Shown here: positions 1 to 8,101 of the stretch, one piece after another
Position numbering within the stretch: the first letter of the stretch is position 1
Layout: every line of letters starts with the position of its first letter
Source of the DNA: Pseudochrobactrum kiredjianiae
GTDB lineage: Bacteria > Pseudomonadota > Alphaproteobacteria > Rhizobiales > Rhizobiaceae
NCBI RefSeq assembly: GCF_030362795.1
Contig: NZ_JAUCBM010000004.1
Location: 186,001 to 250,000 of the forward strand
Direction of reading: 5' to 3'
DNA: 64,000 nt
The notes under the pieces: model-generated
Databases searched by the model: none
Seen by the model: the letters and a program-made list of their open reading frames with translations, nothing else
Told to the model about the DNA's origin: nothing
Translations under genes and position numbers: made by a program

Positions 1-83
1 AGTTTTTTGATCTGAATGAAGATGAATGGCAGCAGATTTTCCGCGATATTGAAAAGCTGCTGCCACCTGAAATTGATGATTAA
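1..83 (+). CDS. 3' end of an unidentified gene
   Basis: The last 26 codons of a forward gene enter from the left edge and stop with TAA at 81-83. The visible tail is acidic, with WQQIFRDIEKLLPPE followed by an Ile-Asp-Asp end. This is too little to assign a family. It is convergent with hmuT, whose stop codon lies only 6 bases away, so the gene is not part of the hmuT transcription unit. Confidence 0.6.
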   Translation, partial: FFDLNEDEWQQIFRDIEKLLPPEIDD

Positions 84-89
84 ATCCAA

Positions 90-995
90 TTACTGCCCGT
101 AGAGTGCATCAGCCAGAATGCGTACTGCTTCCGCAGTGCGAGGCCCGAAGCCCAGCATATAAGGACCGTCCAGCACAATCAGTGATTTGCTTTTGGCCGC
201 AGGCGTGGTTTGCAGCGCTTTAACAGAGAACACATCTTCCGGCTTGGGGCCACCGGCACCATCAGACAACATCAGCACCACATCCGGCTCGGCCTCCAGC
301 AGCCATTCCTCGGAGACAGCTTTATAGCCTTTATAGACGGATAGCGGATTAACCCCGCCCGCATGGCGGATAAAGGCATCTGCCGCTGTGTCACTGCCTG
401 CACCACTCAGTTTGGTCAGCCCGTGGAAGAACACTACCTTCTTGCCGCGCCCTTCCGAGACTTTACGCACATGCACCATGGCTGCGTCAAAATCTGCCAC
501 GATCTGCTTTGTCAGCGCCTCGCCTTGCGCTTGCAGGTTCAGACGTTCAGCAATCAGACTGACCTTGGTAATCAACCCCTCACGACTGTTAATCGCCGGA
601 ATATACAGTACCGGCACACCGGACTGGTTGAGCACATCCACCACTTCCGGCGGGCCAATATCCTCTGATGCAATGATAAGATCAGGGTGCAGCGCCAGCA
701 CGCCTTCGGCTGACAAACTGCGCCGATAGCCGACATTGGTTTTATTGGCCGTATCTGCGGGATATTTGCTGCTGCGGTCAAGCGCAACAATCTTATCGCT
801 GCTGCCAAGCGCATAGACGATCTCGGTCACATCCGGCCCCAGAGTGATGATACGCTGCGCGGTTCCCTGAGCCTGAGCGCTATAGCAGAACCCGAACAGC
901 AAAATAAACAGCGCATTTCTAAGCAAGATTTTTACGCTAAACCGCCGTTTACCGGGATTATTTTCCACCTTTGTGTACAAATGTCTGTTCCGCAT
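90..995 (-). CDS. hmuT: Heme ABC transporter periplasmic binding protein (HmuT/BhuT-like)
   Basis: A 301-aa periplasmic hemin-binding lobe protein of the class III (FecB/BtuF-like) binding fold. A basic N-terminus and a hydrophobic stretch at about residues 22-40 end in SAQA, a good signal peptidase I site near residue 42. The mature part begins with QRIITLGPDVTEIVYALG, typical of heme and vitamin B12 binding proteins, and continues through PDLIIAS and the late GPRTAEAV. It should bind heme delivered by the divergent TonB receptor and pass it to an HmuUV permease/ATPase. No hmuU or hmuV follows: the gene ends against a convergent gene. Iron boxes upstream suggest repression under iron-replete conditions. 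The family call is firm; the ligand (heme rather than cobalamin or ferrisiderophore) rests on the context. Confidence 0.85.
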   Translation of the reverse strand: MRNRHLYTKVENNPGKRRFSVKILLRNALFILLFGFCYSAQAQGTAQRIITLGPDVTEIVYALGSSDKIVALDRSSKYPADTANKTNVGYRRSLSAEGVLALHPDLIIASEDIGPPEVVDVLNQSGVPVLYIPAINSREGLITKVSLIAERLNLQAQGEALTKQIVADFDAAMVHVRKVSEGRGKKVVFFHGLTKLSGAGSDTAADAFIRHAGGVNPLSVYKGYKAVSEEWLLEAEPDVVLMLSDGAGGPKPEDVFSVKALQTTPAAKSKSLIVLDGPYMLGFGPRTAEAVRILADALYGQ

Positions 996-1004
996 AATTA
1001 AAGT

Positions 1005-1019
1005 TGACTCTGTTTATCA
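1005..1019. promoter_or_regulatory. Candidate RirA iron-responsive operator, copy 1
   Basis: This site matches TGA-N9-TCA, the iron-responsive operator reported for RirA in rhizobia. It lies just upstream of hmuT in the divergent hmuT/receptor promoter region. Its left part (1001-1010) is a perfect 10-bp inverted copy of 1053-1062. RirA control is inferred from the motif and the neighbouring iron genes. Confidence 0.55.
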
Positions 1020-1043
1020 TGATTTATATAGCCCTATTAAACA

Positions 1044-1058
1044 TGAGTTAACGAGTCA
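1044..1058. promoter_or_regulatory. Candidate RirA iron-responsive operator, copy 2
   Basis: This is a second TGA-N9-TCA match, 39 bp from the first (start to start) and about 67 bases before the receptor start codon. The flanking sequence GAGTCAACTT at 1053-1062 mirrors AAGTTGACTC at 1001-1010. One box per divergent promoter is the simplest reading. Confidence 0.55.
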
Positions 1059-1124
1059 ACTTAATGCAAGCCTGCAGCATGAATTTTTCTCCCGCTGCGC
1101 ACCGGCCGCATATTCGGGGGTCAT

Positions 1125-3242
1125 ATGAATATCTCGCAAAAATCCGCTTTTCGTTTGATGAGCACAACGGTGCTTAGCACTTTAGGACTGCTGGCTTTGG
1201 CCGCCTCTCCTGCGCAAGCGCAAACCAAACCTGTCAAAACCGAACAACAGGCAGCAACACAAACCAGCGCGGATAAAACCAAACAACAAGTGCTGGAACT
1301 CGATACCATCACCATCTCCCCGCTTAGCAATGATCAGGCAGTGATTGATGCCATTGCTTCGACAAGTCTGATTTCCCGTCAGCAAATCGACCGTATTCAG
1401 CCGGTGACCGCCGCCGATATTTTCCGTTTCACACCGGGTGTTCATGCATCCTTGAACGGCGATGATCCCGCCACTTCAATCAATATTCGCGGCCTGCAGC
1501 AGTCCGGCCGTGTGGCTGTAACACTGGATGGCGCGAGACAGGACTACTGGCGCGTTGGCCACGGCTCCGGCTCTTTCTATATCGAGCCGGAACTGCTCAA
1601 ACAGGTAACAGTCATCCGCGGCCCCGTTTCCAACATCTATGGCTCCGGCGCGATTGGCGGTGTGGTTGCCTTTGAAACCAAAGATGCCCGCGATTTCCTC
1701 GATGACGGCGAAACATGGGCTTTGAGTGAAAAGCTGCGCTATGAAAGCAATGGCAAAGGCTTCCTCACCAGCACCACCGGCGCTTATCGCTTTAATGATA
1801 ATATCGATATCATCGGCAATCTGAACTACCGCGACAGTGATGAATATAAGAACGGCGACGGTGATTATGTGCGCTGGACGGGTGAAAAAGCCATCAGCGG
1901 CATGGGTAAAGTTACCATGCGTCCGGCAGAAGGCCATGAACTGAAATTCGGCATCTCCCGCCAGAAATACGAAGACATTATCACCGCCAGCAGCGGCTCG
2001 GCCTCCCCGACCCTATCCCGTTTCGATGCCGATACCATTGTGAGCACCTATACGGGCAGCTATACCTACCGGCCGGATGACAACCCGTTCTGGGATCTCT
2101 CGGTCAATGCCTATCACTCTTCGACTGAGAATGATCAGTATCAGGTCTGGCCACTGAAAAGCCTTGGCAATACCCGTTATTATGATGTTTCGACCTCCGG
2201 TTTCCGTGCGCATAACAGCTCACGCTTTGAAACAGAGGCTCTGAAACATACCGTCACTTACGGTTTGGATTATTATAAGCTGCGTGGTCGCTCCGATACC
2301 GATAATTTCGGCAATGGTGAGCAGCAAGCCTATGGCGGCTTTGTGCAATGGCAGGGCGAATATCAGAAATGGCTCGAGCTGATCGGTGCTGTACGCTATG
2401 ACGGCTATAAACTCGACGGCACCAGCAAAGTTACGCCGACCAATCCGTCACAGGATGTCAGCCTCGATGGCAACCGCGTTTCACCGCGCCTGAGTGTCGG
2501 CATCACACCGATCGAAGGCATCCAGTTTTACGGCCTGTATGCACAGGGTTACCGTGTACCGCATATGCAGGATGTGTTCCGTCAAAACGGCGCACATGGC
2601 TCCGGCTATGAACCGAACCTGTTCCTGAAACCGGAAGTTGCGACCACCTATGAAGTGGGGATTAATCTGCGACAGGAAAATCTGATCGAGGCCGGAGATC
2701 AGCTGCGTACCAAGCTGAATATCTTCCATACCGATGTGAAAGATTACATCAACACCGTTAAAATCGACAAGTACACCACATCCGAGAATGTCGGCACTGC
2801 CCGTCTGCGCGGTGTGGAACTGGAAGGCACCTATGACACATGGTGGGGCTATGTGAACCTCGCCGCCTCCTATACCGACGCGGAAATGAAAGATGGTATC
2901 TACAAGGGTGAATCGCTCAGCAGTACACCTTTGCATAATTTCAGCGCAGCTCTTGGCCTGAAGGCACTGGAAGACAAGCTTGTATATGGTGTTGAATATC
3001 AGAGTGTTGGCAGAACCACCCGCGCGACTAGCACGAGTGTAATGGTCTATCCGCGCACCGATCTGGTCAATCTCTTTGCCAATTGGCAGGTCACAGACAA
3101 TGTGAAACTCGACTTCGGCGTCGATAACCTCTTCAACAAAGACTATACGGATGCCCAGACCGGCTGGGCAACCAATACAGACATTGAACAAGGCAAAGGC
3201 CGCACTTTCAAAGTCGCCATTACCGGACGTTTCGGCGGCTAA
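1125..3242 (+). CDS. bhuA: TonB-dependent heme receptor (BhuA/HmuR type)
   Basis: A 705-aa outer membrane beta-barrel of the TonB-dependent hemoglobin/heme receptor family, near the usual length. A signal peptide ends at AQAQ around residue 33. The plug domain follows, with TSLISRQQIDRIQP, NIRGLQ and VIRGPVSNIYGSGAIGG, then the 22-strand barrel ending in an aromatic-basic terminus (AITGRF). The motif region of heme receptors is recognisable but altered: GYRVPHMQDVF stands where FRAP is usual and EPNLFLKPE where NPNL is usual. The ATG at 1125 follows a GGGGG ribosome binding site at 1116-1120. It is divergent from hmuT across two candidate iron boxes. Specificity for heme is likely but not proven by sequence. 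Confidence 0.88.
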   Translation: MNISQKSAFRLMSTTVLSTLGLLALAASPAQAQTKPVKTEQQAATQTSADKTKQQVLELDTITISPLSNDQAVIDAIASTSLISRQQIDRIQPVTAADIFRFTPGVHASLNGDDPATSINIRGLQQSGRVAVTLDGARQDYWRVGHGSGSFYIEPELLKQVTVIRGPVSNIYGSGAIGGVVAFETKDARDFLDDGETWALSEKLRYESNGKGFLTSTTGAYRFNDNIDIIGNLNYRDSDEYKNGDGDYVRWTGEKAISGMGKVTMRPAEGHELKFGISRQKYEDIITASSGSASPTLSRFDADTIVSTYTGSYTYRPDDNPFWDLSVNAYHSSTENDQYQVWPLKSLGNTRYYDVSTSGFRAHNSSRFETEALKHTVTYGLDYYKLRGRSDTDNFGNGEQQAYGGFVQWQGEYQKWLELIGAVRYDGYKLDGTSKVTPTNPSQDVSLDGNRVSPRLSVGITPIEGIQFYGLYAQGYRVPHMQDVFRQNGAHGSGYEPNLFLKPEVATTYEVGINLRQENLIEAGDQLRTKLNIFHTDVKDYINTVKIDKYTTSENVGTARLRGVELEGTYDTWWGYVNLAASYTDAEMKDGIYKGESLSSTPLHNFSAALGLKALEDKLVYGVEYQSVGRTTRATSTSVMVYPRTDLVNLFANWQVTDNVKLDFGVDNLFNKDYTDAQTGWATNTDIEQGKGRTFKVAITGRFGG

Positions 3243-3263
3243 AGCGCCCAAATTCTCCAGTCT

Positions 3264-3294
3264 GACAGGCGGCATTTTGCTGCCTGTCTTTTTT
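3264..3294 (+). terminator. Terminator after the heme receptor
   Basis: An 11-bp stem (3264-3274 with 3278-3288, one G-T pair) with a 3-base loop is followed by six T. It sits between the receptor and the downstream reductase gene, so the second gene is probably only partly co-transcribed. Confidence 0.75.
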
Positions 3295-3327
3295 ATTTGC
3301 AGGCTCAATAATCAAATCGAGAACACC

Positions 3328-4413
3328 GTGTCACAGCATTCAACCACCTTGCATAGCTATGCCAATATCCGCCTCAATAATGGTGCTGCTTATCTGCCGC
3401 CAATCATCGACCGGCTGAACTCCTATGACGCGCATTATGATGTGCAGGAAGAGCAGCATGCGTTTCATTATAGTTTCGGCCAGATCGAGCTGAAATCACG
3501 TGCTGACGGCTATCTGGTATCACTCCGCGCATCCGAAGATGTCGGTTTGAGCCGGCTGAAAGACCTCGCCGCTGTTGCTATCAAGCTCTACACCAAGGAA
3601 GAAGCACCGGAAATTCTCTGGGAAGGCGATCAGGCCGGTGAGCAGCCTTTGCCGCAATTCCGGCAGATGATGGTTGTGTCAGCGCATCACTACACCCCGC
3701 ATATGCTGCGTGTCCGTTTCAGTGGTGAAGACCTCACGCGCTTCTCCCTGTTTGGCGCCATGCATGTGCGTCTGCTCTTACCGACAGAGGATGTACCGCA
3801 ACCTGTCTGGCCGATTATGGGACCGAATGGCCTGCCTTTCTGGCCGGATGAAGCTCGTCGCCCTGCCGCCCGCGCTTACACCATTCGCAATCTCAATATT
3901 GCACAGGGCTGGATGGAGATTGACTTCTATATCCATGAAACTGAAGGACTGGCCTGCCAGTGGGCAAAACAGGCCAAAGCCGGTGATAAGGTTGGCCTGA
4001 TGGGGCCTGTTGGCCGCCCGCTACGTCAAGCCAAACAATATCTGATTGGCACCGATGCCACCGGCCTGCCCGCTGTCGGGCGGATGCTGGAAGAGTTTGC
4101 ACCGGATGTTACCGGCCATGTGCTGATTGCTGTTGATAGCCAAGCCGATATTCAACCGCTGGCGCATCCCGAAGGTGTAACGATTGAGTGGATCGTGAGT
4201 GCCGACCAGCAGGCTGCGATGACAGAACTGACTGACAGACTCTGCGCCCTGCCTTGGCCGGAAGGTGATGACAGTTTCGGCTGGTTTGCCGCAGAAGCAG
4301 ACTATGCGAAAATCATGCGCGATTTTTGGCGCAAGCAATTGGGTAAATCCCGCGATCAAACGCTCGTCGCGGGATATTGGCAGAAGGATTCAACCGGCTT
4401 TATGGCCGGTTGA
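3328..4413 (+). CDS. Siderophore-interacting protein with N-terminal DUF2218 domain
   Basis: This encodes about 361 aa. The first 95 residues or so look like DUF2218 (RLNSYDAHYDVQEEQHAF, RASEDVGLSRLKDLAA); the rest is a SIP/ViuB-type FAD-dependent ferric reductase with RAYTIRNLN as the flavin-binding motif and GPVGRP in the nucleotide region. Such proteins reduce Fe(III) from imported siderophores or act on heme iron in the cytoplasm. I chose the GTG at 3328 because it opens the DUF2218 domain directly; the frame remains open further upstream into the receptor gene, but that part has no domain sense. It follows the heme receptor in the same direction, so it belongs to the iron locus. Its stop lies 7 bases from that of the convergent permease gene. 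Confidence 0.82.
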   Translation: MSQHSTTLHSYANIRLNNGAAYLPPIIDRLNSYDAHYDVQEEQHAFHYSFGQIELKSRADGYLVSLRASEDVGLSRLKDLAAVAIKLYTKEEAPEILWEGDQAGEQPLPQFRQMMVVSAHHYTPHMLRVRFSGEDLTRFSLFGAMHVRLLLPTEDVPQPVWPIMGPNGLPFWPDEARRPAARAYTIRNLNIAQGWMEIDFYIHETEGLACQWAKQAKAGDKVGLMGPVGRPLRQAKQYLIGTDATGLPAVGRMLEEFAPDVTGHVLIAVDSQADIQPLAHPEGVTIEWIVSADQQAAMTELTDRLCALPWPEGDDSFGWFAAEADYAKIMRDFWRKQLGKSRDQTLVAGYWQKDSTGFMAG

Positions 4414-4420
4414 TCGTCGT

Positions 4421-6193
4421 TTACTGTAGTGGCCACCAGAACATCAGCACCGGCACGGCCACCAGAATGATGATAAAGGACAAAGGCAAGCCAAGGCGCG
4501 GATAATCGCTGAAGCGATATCCGCCAGGCCCCATCACCAGCGTATTACACTGGTGCCCGATCGGAGAAAGAAAATCACAACCGGCGCCAATCGCCACTGC
4601 CATCAAAAAAGCTTCCGGTTTAAAACCAAGACCGGCAGCAAAACTGGTGGCAATCGGCGCCATAACCAGCACCGTTGCCGCATTATTAAGGAAGGGCGTT
4701 ACCGCCATTGCTGTAATCAGCATCAGCGCCAATGCACCCGCTGGTGGCATTTGCTGTGCAAAAATTGTCAGCCATTGGGCGATCACATCGGTAGCGCCTG
4801 TCGTTCGCAGCGCGTCACTCACCGGAATAAGGGCGGCCAGCATCACGAGGATGGGGCCATCCACGGAGGAATAGACCTCGCTCACTGGTATGGCACGAAA
4901 CACCACCATCGCCACGGCTGCCGCGAAAAATGCAATCGAGACCGGCAACAATCCTAAAGCGGTTGCGGCAATCGCCACCAGCAGGATCGACAGCGGGATC
5001 AACCCACGCCGCACACTGCCGAGCAGAATGGTACGCCGTGCCAATGGCAGGCAGCCCAGTTCGCGCAATAATGGCGGCAACACGCCCTGTCGTCCCTGCA
5101 ACACCACCACATCGCCCTGATGCAGCACAACCTCACGCAGACGCTCGCTGATACGCTCCCCTTGCCGGCTCACGGCCAGCAGGTTCACGTCATAATTCTC
5201 ATAAAGATTAAGCCCGCGGGCAGATGTTCCGATCAGCGCCGAGTTTTTGCCGATCACCGCTTCAACCGCTTCAATCTCAGCAGAACCGGAGTTTTCCGAA
5301 GGCACACGATCTTCCGTCAGCTTGAGTTTGCCATTGCTGACAATGGCATCCAGCGCTTTCGGGTCACCTTCCAGAAGGATAACATCGCCCTCAGCAATCA
5401 CCGTATCCGGCAATGGTGCCACACGTTTGGTATCGCGCAGAATTGATGTGACCATAGCACTGCCTTCGGCAGGCTTCATCAGATCAGTCACTTTTTTGCC
5501 GATGACCGTTGCGCCTTTCGGCACACGCGCCTCAGAGACATAATTGCGGATTTCAATCGCCTCATCGACGCTGACATTCTCGCGCTTACGCTCCGGCACC
5601 AGCTTATAAAACAGGGTCAGATAGATAATACCGACAACAGCCAGCGTAGCGCCGACCGGCGTAAAATCGAACATGGTAAAGCTCTCACCCACCATTTCCG
5701 CACGCACGCGGGAAACGACAATATTAGGCGATGTACCGACCTGCGTCATCAATCCGCCTAGCAGCGCACCAAAAGCCATCGGCATCAAAAACACGGACGG
5801 CGAGACATTGGAGCGGCGGGCAAATTGCATCGCAACCGGAATCATAATTGCCAATGCCCCGACATTTTTCACGAAAGCAGACAGCACTGTCACCACGGCA
5901 ACCAGCAGCAGCATCTGTAACCGCACCGCATTAAGATGCGGTACAAAGCGCTGCACAGCAGCCTCCATCAGGCCGGAACGGGCAACACCTGCACTCACAA
6001 CCAGCGCACTGCCAACAATGATAACGATATCATCGGCAAAGCCGGTAAAGGCCTTATCATAAGGCACCAGTCCAAGCCCGACAGCAATCAGCAGGAAGCA
6101 CAGAGCAACAACATCGTAGCGAAAACGCCCCCAAACAAAGACCACCATCATGACAGCGATAACCGCCAGTGCCAGTATCTGTTGCAAGGTCAT
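4421..6193 (-). CDS. SLC13-family permease with two TrkA-C (RCK_C) domains
   Basis: A 590-aa inner membrane protein. Hydrophobic segments fill residues 1-195 and again about 390-590, as in the CitT/ArsB-like ion transporter superfamily. Between them are two TrkA-C domains (about 215-290, ending VILLEGDPKALD; and 305-380, ending DVVVLQGRQGVL). This layout is the one seen in SLC13 sodium:dicarboxylate or sulfate permeases of bacteria. The substrate cannot be told from sequence; anion or sulfate uptake is a guess. It stands alone: a convergent gene lies on the left and a repeat-bearing spacer on the right. Confidence 0.85.
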   Translation of the reverse strand: MTLQQILALAVIAVMMVVFVWGRFRYDVVALCFLLIAVGLGLVPYDKAFTGFADDIVIIVGSALVVSAGVARSGLMEAAVQRFVPHLNAVRLQMLLLVAVVTVLSAFVKNVGALAIMIPVAMQFARRSNVSPSVFLMPMAFGALLGGLMTQVGTSPNIVVSRVRAEMVGESFTMFDFTPVGATLAVVGIIYLTLFYKLVPERKRENVSVDEAIEIRNYVSEARVPKGATVIGKKVTDLMKPAEGSAMVTSILRDTKRVAPLPDTVIAEGDVILLEGDPKALDAIVSNGKLKLTEDRVPSENSGSAEIEAVEAVIGKNSALIGTSARGLNLYENYDVNLLAVSRQGERISERLREVVLHQGDVVVLQGRQGVLPPLLRELGCLPLARRTILLGSVRRGLIPLSILLVAIAATALGLLPVSIAFFAAAVAMVVFRAIPVSEVYSSVDGPILVMLAALIPVSDALRTTGATDVIAQWLTIFAQQMPPAGALALMLITAMAVTPFLNNAATVLVMAPIATSFAAGLGFKPEAFLMAVAIGAGCDFLSPIGHQCNTLVMGPGGYRFSDYPRLGLPLSFIIILVAVPVLMFWWPLQ

Positions 6194-6227
6194 ACGGCGT
6201 GTCCTCCCTGTAGATCCCTGAATACCT

Positions 6228-6334
6228 ACAGCATAATTCTTTAAACTTAAATCAGCTTAAAGTAAAATTATGCTGTAAATATAATGTGTTAGAGCGACCT
6301 TGTGTAGCGTCCAAGAGGGCGCACGGCGCTCTAA
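6228..6334. repeat. Dispersed two-hairpin palindromic repeat, copy A
   Basis: Two inverted repeats lie in tandem: 6228-6239 with 6266-6277 (12 bp perfect, TACAGCATAATT type) and TTAGAGCG at 6289-6296 with CGCTCTAA at 6327-6334. The reverse complement matches copy B (9062-9130) closely over about 70 bp and copy C (30708-30812) more loosely. It lies in the 319-base spacer between the SLC13 gene and the mla terminator. Confidence 0.75.
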
Positions 6335-6410
6335 ACAGCATAGAAGAATCGCATTGGTCTGTTACTTACATTTTATACAGCAGACAGAGCATTTTTCGTT
6401 CATCGAATTA

Positions 6411-6442
6411 AAAAGAAAAAAGGCGGCATCAAAGCCGCCTTT
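6411..6442 (-). terminator. Terminator of the mla operon
   Basis: A 9-bp GC-rich stem (6419-6427 with 6434-6442) with a 6-base loop is followed, on the minus strand, by a T-rich run. It lies downstream of the last mla gene. Confidence 0.85.
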
Positions 6443-6512
6443 CTTAAAACAATGATGAGAATAAAATTCCGATAACCCAACGCGTCAATATCGCTTCAGG
6501 TTCCCCGCGATT

Positions 6513-7106
6513 TTAAATAACAGAAACAACCCATGCTACGATCTGACGGGTGACATCGTTGAAACCGGCATCCAAAGCACGGATATAGGCTTTGTTGCCT
6601 GCACCGCTTACTGGTGCCGTTGAGGTAAAGACGCGCGTTGCACGAACTTCGCCTGTTTTGTCATTCAGCACACGCACGGCCAGTTCAATACGGGCAGTTT
6701 GCGGCGAGGACGATGCATTAATACCAAAATCACGCAAATCCGCCTGAACCTGATAATTAATCGCCAGACCATCCCCCGGACGACCGACACCACCAACCGC
6801 ATTGCTGTTTTCAAAAGCCTGCACCAGACGCGCCTGTACCAGATTGGTCAGACGGTCGCCCCATTGAGCGCCTTTGAGATAGGTGATCGAGCCCGGAGCA
6901 TCATGAATAACGATATTCTCGCTATCCAGTGCTTTAAGCGCAGCCGGTGTCGGCACCAAAATCTGCACATTCTTACGCTTCTGCGCCACCTGTACCTGTG
7001 TGGTACTGAGGCTGAATGTATCCAGTGGTGTGCTTGAAGCACAACCGGCCAGCAATGCTGTGACGCCAAGAACCGCCAGCTTGTAATTCAGAATAGATTT
7101 CAGCAT
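6513..7106 (-). CDS. ABC-type transport auxiliary lipoprotein (ABC_trans_aux / PqiC-like)
   Basis: A 197-aa lipoprotein. The N-terminal signal ends in a clear lipobox LAGC with the acylated cysteine at residue 22. The remainder matches the ABC_trans_aux family, small lipoproteins encoded with MCE-type lipid transporters and thought to link the periplasmic MCE ring to the outer membrane. The start codon overlaps the stop of mlaD (TAATG), so translation is coupled. It is the last gene of a four-gene mla operon and is followed by a strong terminator. The family call is good; its precise step in lipid transport is inferred from neighbours. Confidence 0.82.
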   Translation of the reverse strand: MLKSILNYKLAVLGVTALLAGCASSTPLDTFSLSTTQVQVAQKRKNVQILVPTPAALKALDSENIVIHDAPGSITYLKGAQWGDRLTNLVQARLVQAFENSNAVGGVGRPGDGLAINYQVQADLRDFGINASSSPQTARIELAVRVLNDKTGEVRATRVFTSTAPVSGAGNKAYIRALDAGFNDVTRQIVAWVVSVI

Positions 7107-8101
7107 TAGTGGCGTTTCCTTCCGTCATATTGCGGTACGGTGCCTGAACCGCCAAAAATTATGCGCTGCGGATCACGTTCAAGATCGGAAATAGCCTGTT
7201 CAATGCGCAGCAATGAACGGCGGCTATCAACAACAACCGACTGCACATCGCTCAGGCCTTTGCCGGAAAAGCGTGACAGATTCTCGGCAATTGGTGCCAG
7301 ACGCTTGTCTAAATTATCCGATGTTTTCTGAATAGATGAGAGTGTTGCCTTTGCCTGTGCAACAACGCCGTCGCGATCATCCGGCGACAACATCTTATCA
7401 ACCTTAGCCATAATGCCGTCCACGCGCTTGGAAGCTTCGTTCAGGCGCTGCATCATTTCGCGCGCTTCCTGAATGGTTTTCTGCACATCAGCGGCATTAT
7501 CGCCGATCGCGCTGATAACATCCGCATTTTTAGCCAGAGCATCGGTAAAGGTCTTGGCATTATTGACCGTATCTGTCAGCGGACCGCGGGCATCATTGAC
7601 AAAGCCCTCCAACCCACCAAGCACACGCTCAGTGCGGCCAAAAATATCCTTCGCCGTCGCCATCAAATCAGTGAAAATCGACGGATCAGCATTGATACGC
7701 GCAACATAGCCACCTTTTTCCGCTTCTTCCATCAGGTTCGGTTCCATCAGGCTGCCGCCTTTAAGCTCAACGAAACTGATACCTGTCAGCCCCTGTGAAG
7801 ACAATTCAGCTTTGGTCGAGCGGGTAATCGGCGTGGTGCGGTTCACTTCAGATTGCACAATGACCATATTCGGATTGAGCGGATCGAGGAACATCTGGCG
7901 CACGTCACCAACCTTAATACCGTTGAACAGCACCTGACTGCCCTTGGACAGGCCGGTGACCGAACCCGGAATACGGATTTCCAGCGGCAGCGTATCGCTA
8001 CCATCGCCGAAACGCGCAGCCCAATACACGAAACCAAAGGCAGATAGTGTCACAACAAGTGTGAAAATACCGACCAGAACATAATTGGCTTTTGTTTCCA
8101 T
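7106..8101 (-). CDS. mlaD: MCE-family substrate-binding protein MlaD
   Basis: A 331-aa protein with one N-terminal membrane segment (about residues 8-29) and an MCE domain at about 38-118 (IRIPGSVTGLSKGSQVLFNGIKVG-type sequence). It has a long C-terminal helical part rich in Asp, Lys and Leu that is likely a coiled coil. MlaD-type proteins form a hexameric ring in the periplasm that shuttles phospholipids between membranes. It is longer than E. coli MlaD (about 180 aa), as is usual in alphaproteobacteria. Its start overlaps the mlaF stop and its stop overlaps the lipoprotein start, a tightly coupled operon. Confidence 0.88.
   Translation of the reverse strand: METKANYVLVGIFTLVVTLSAFGFVYWAARFGDGSDTLPLEIRIPGSVTGLSKGSQVLFNGIKVGDVRQMFLDPLNPNMVIVQSEVNRTTPITRSTKAELSSQGLTGISFVELKGGSLMEPNLMEEAEKGGYVARINADPSIFTDLMATAKDIFGRTERVLGGLEGFVNDARGPLTDTVNNAKTFTDALAKNADVISAIGDNAADVQKTIQEAREMMQRLNEASKRVDGIMAKVDKMLSPDDRDGVVAQAKATLSSIQKTSDNLDKRLAPIAENLSRFSGKGLSDVQSVVVDSRRSLLRIEQAISDLERDPQRIIFGGSGTVPQYDGRKRH

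Noticed and set aside
3151-3327. N-terminal extension of the siderophore-interacting protein into the heme receptor gene
   Set aside because: It overlaps the receptor coding end, crosses a terminator and has no domain; the GTG at 3328 starts the DUF2218 domain directly.
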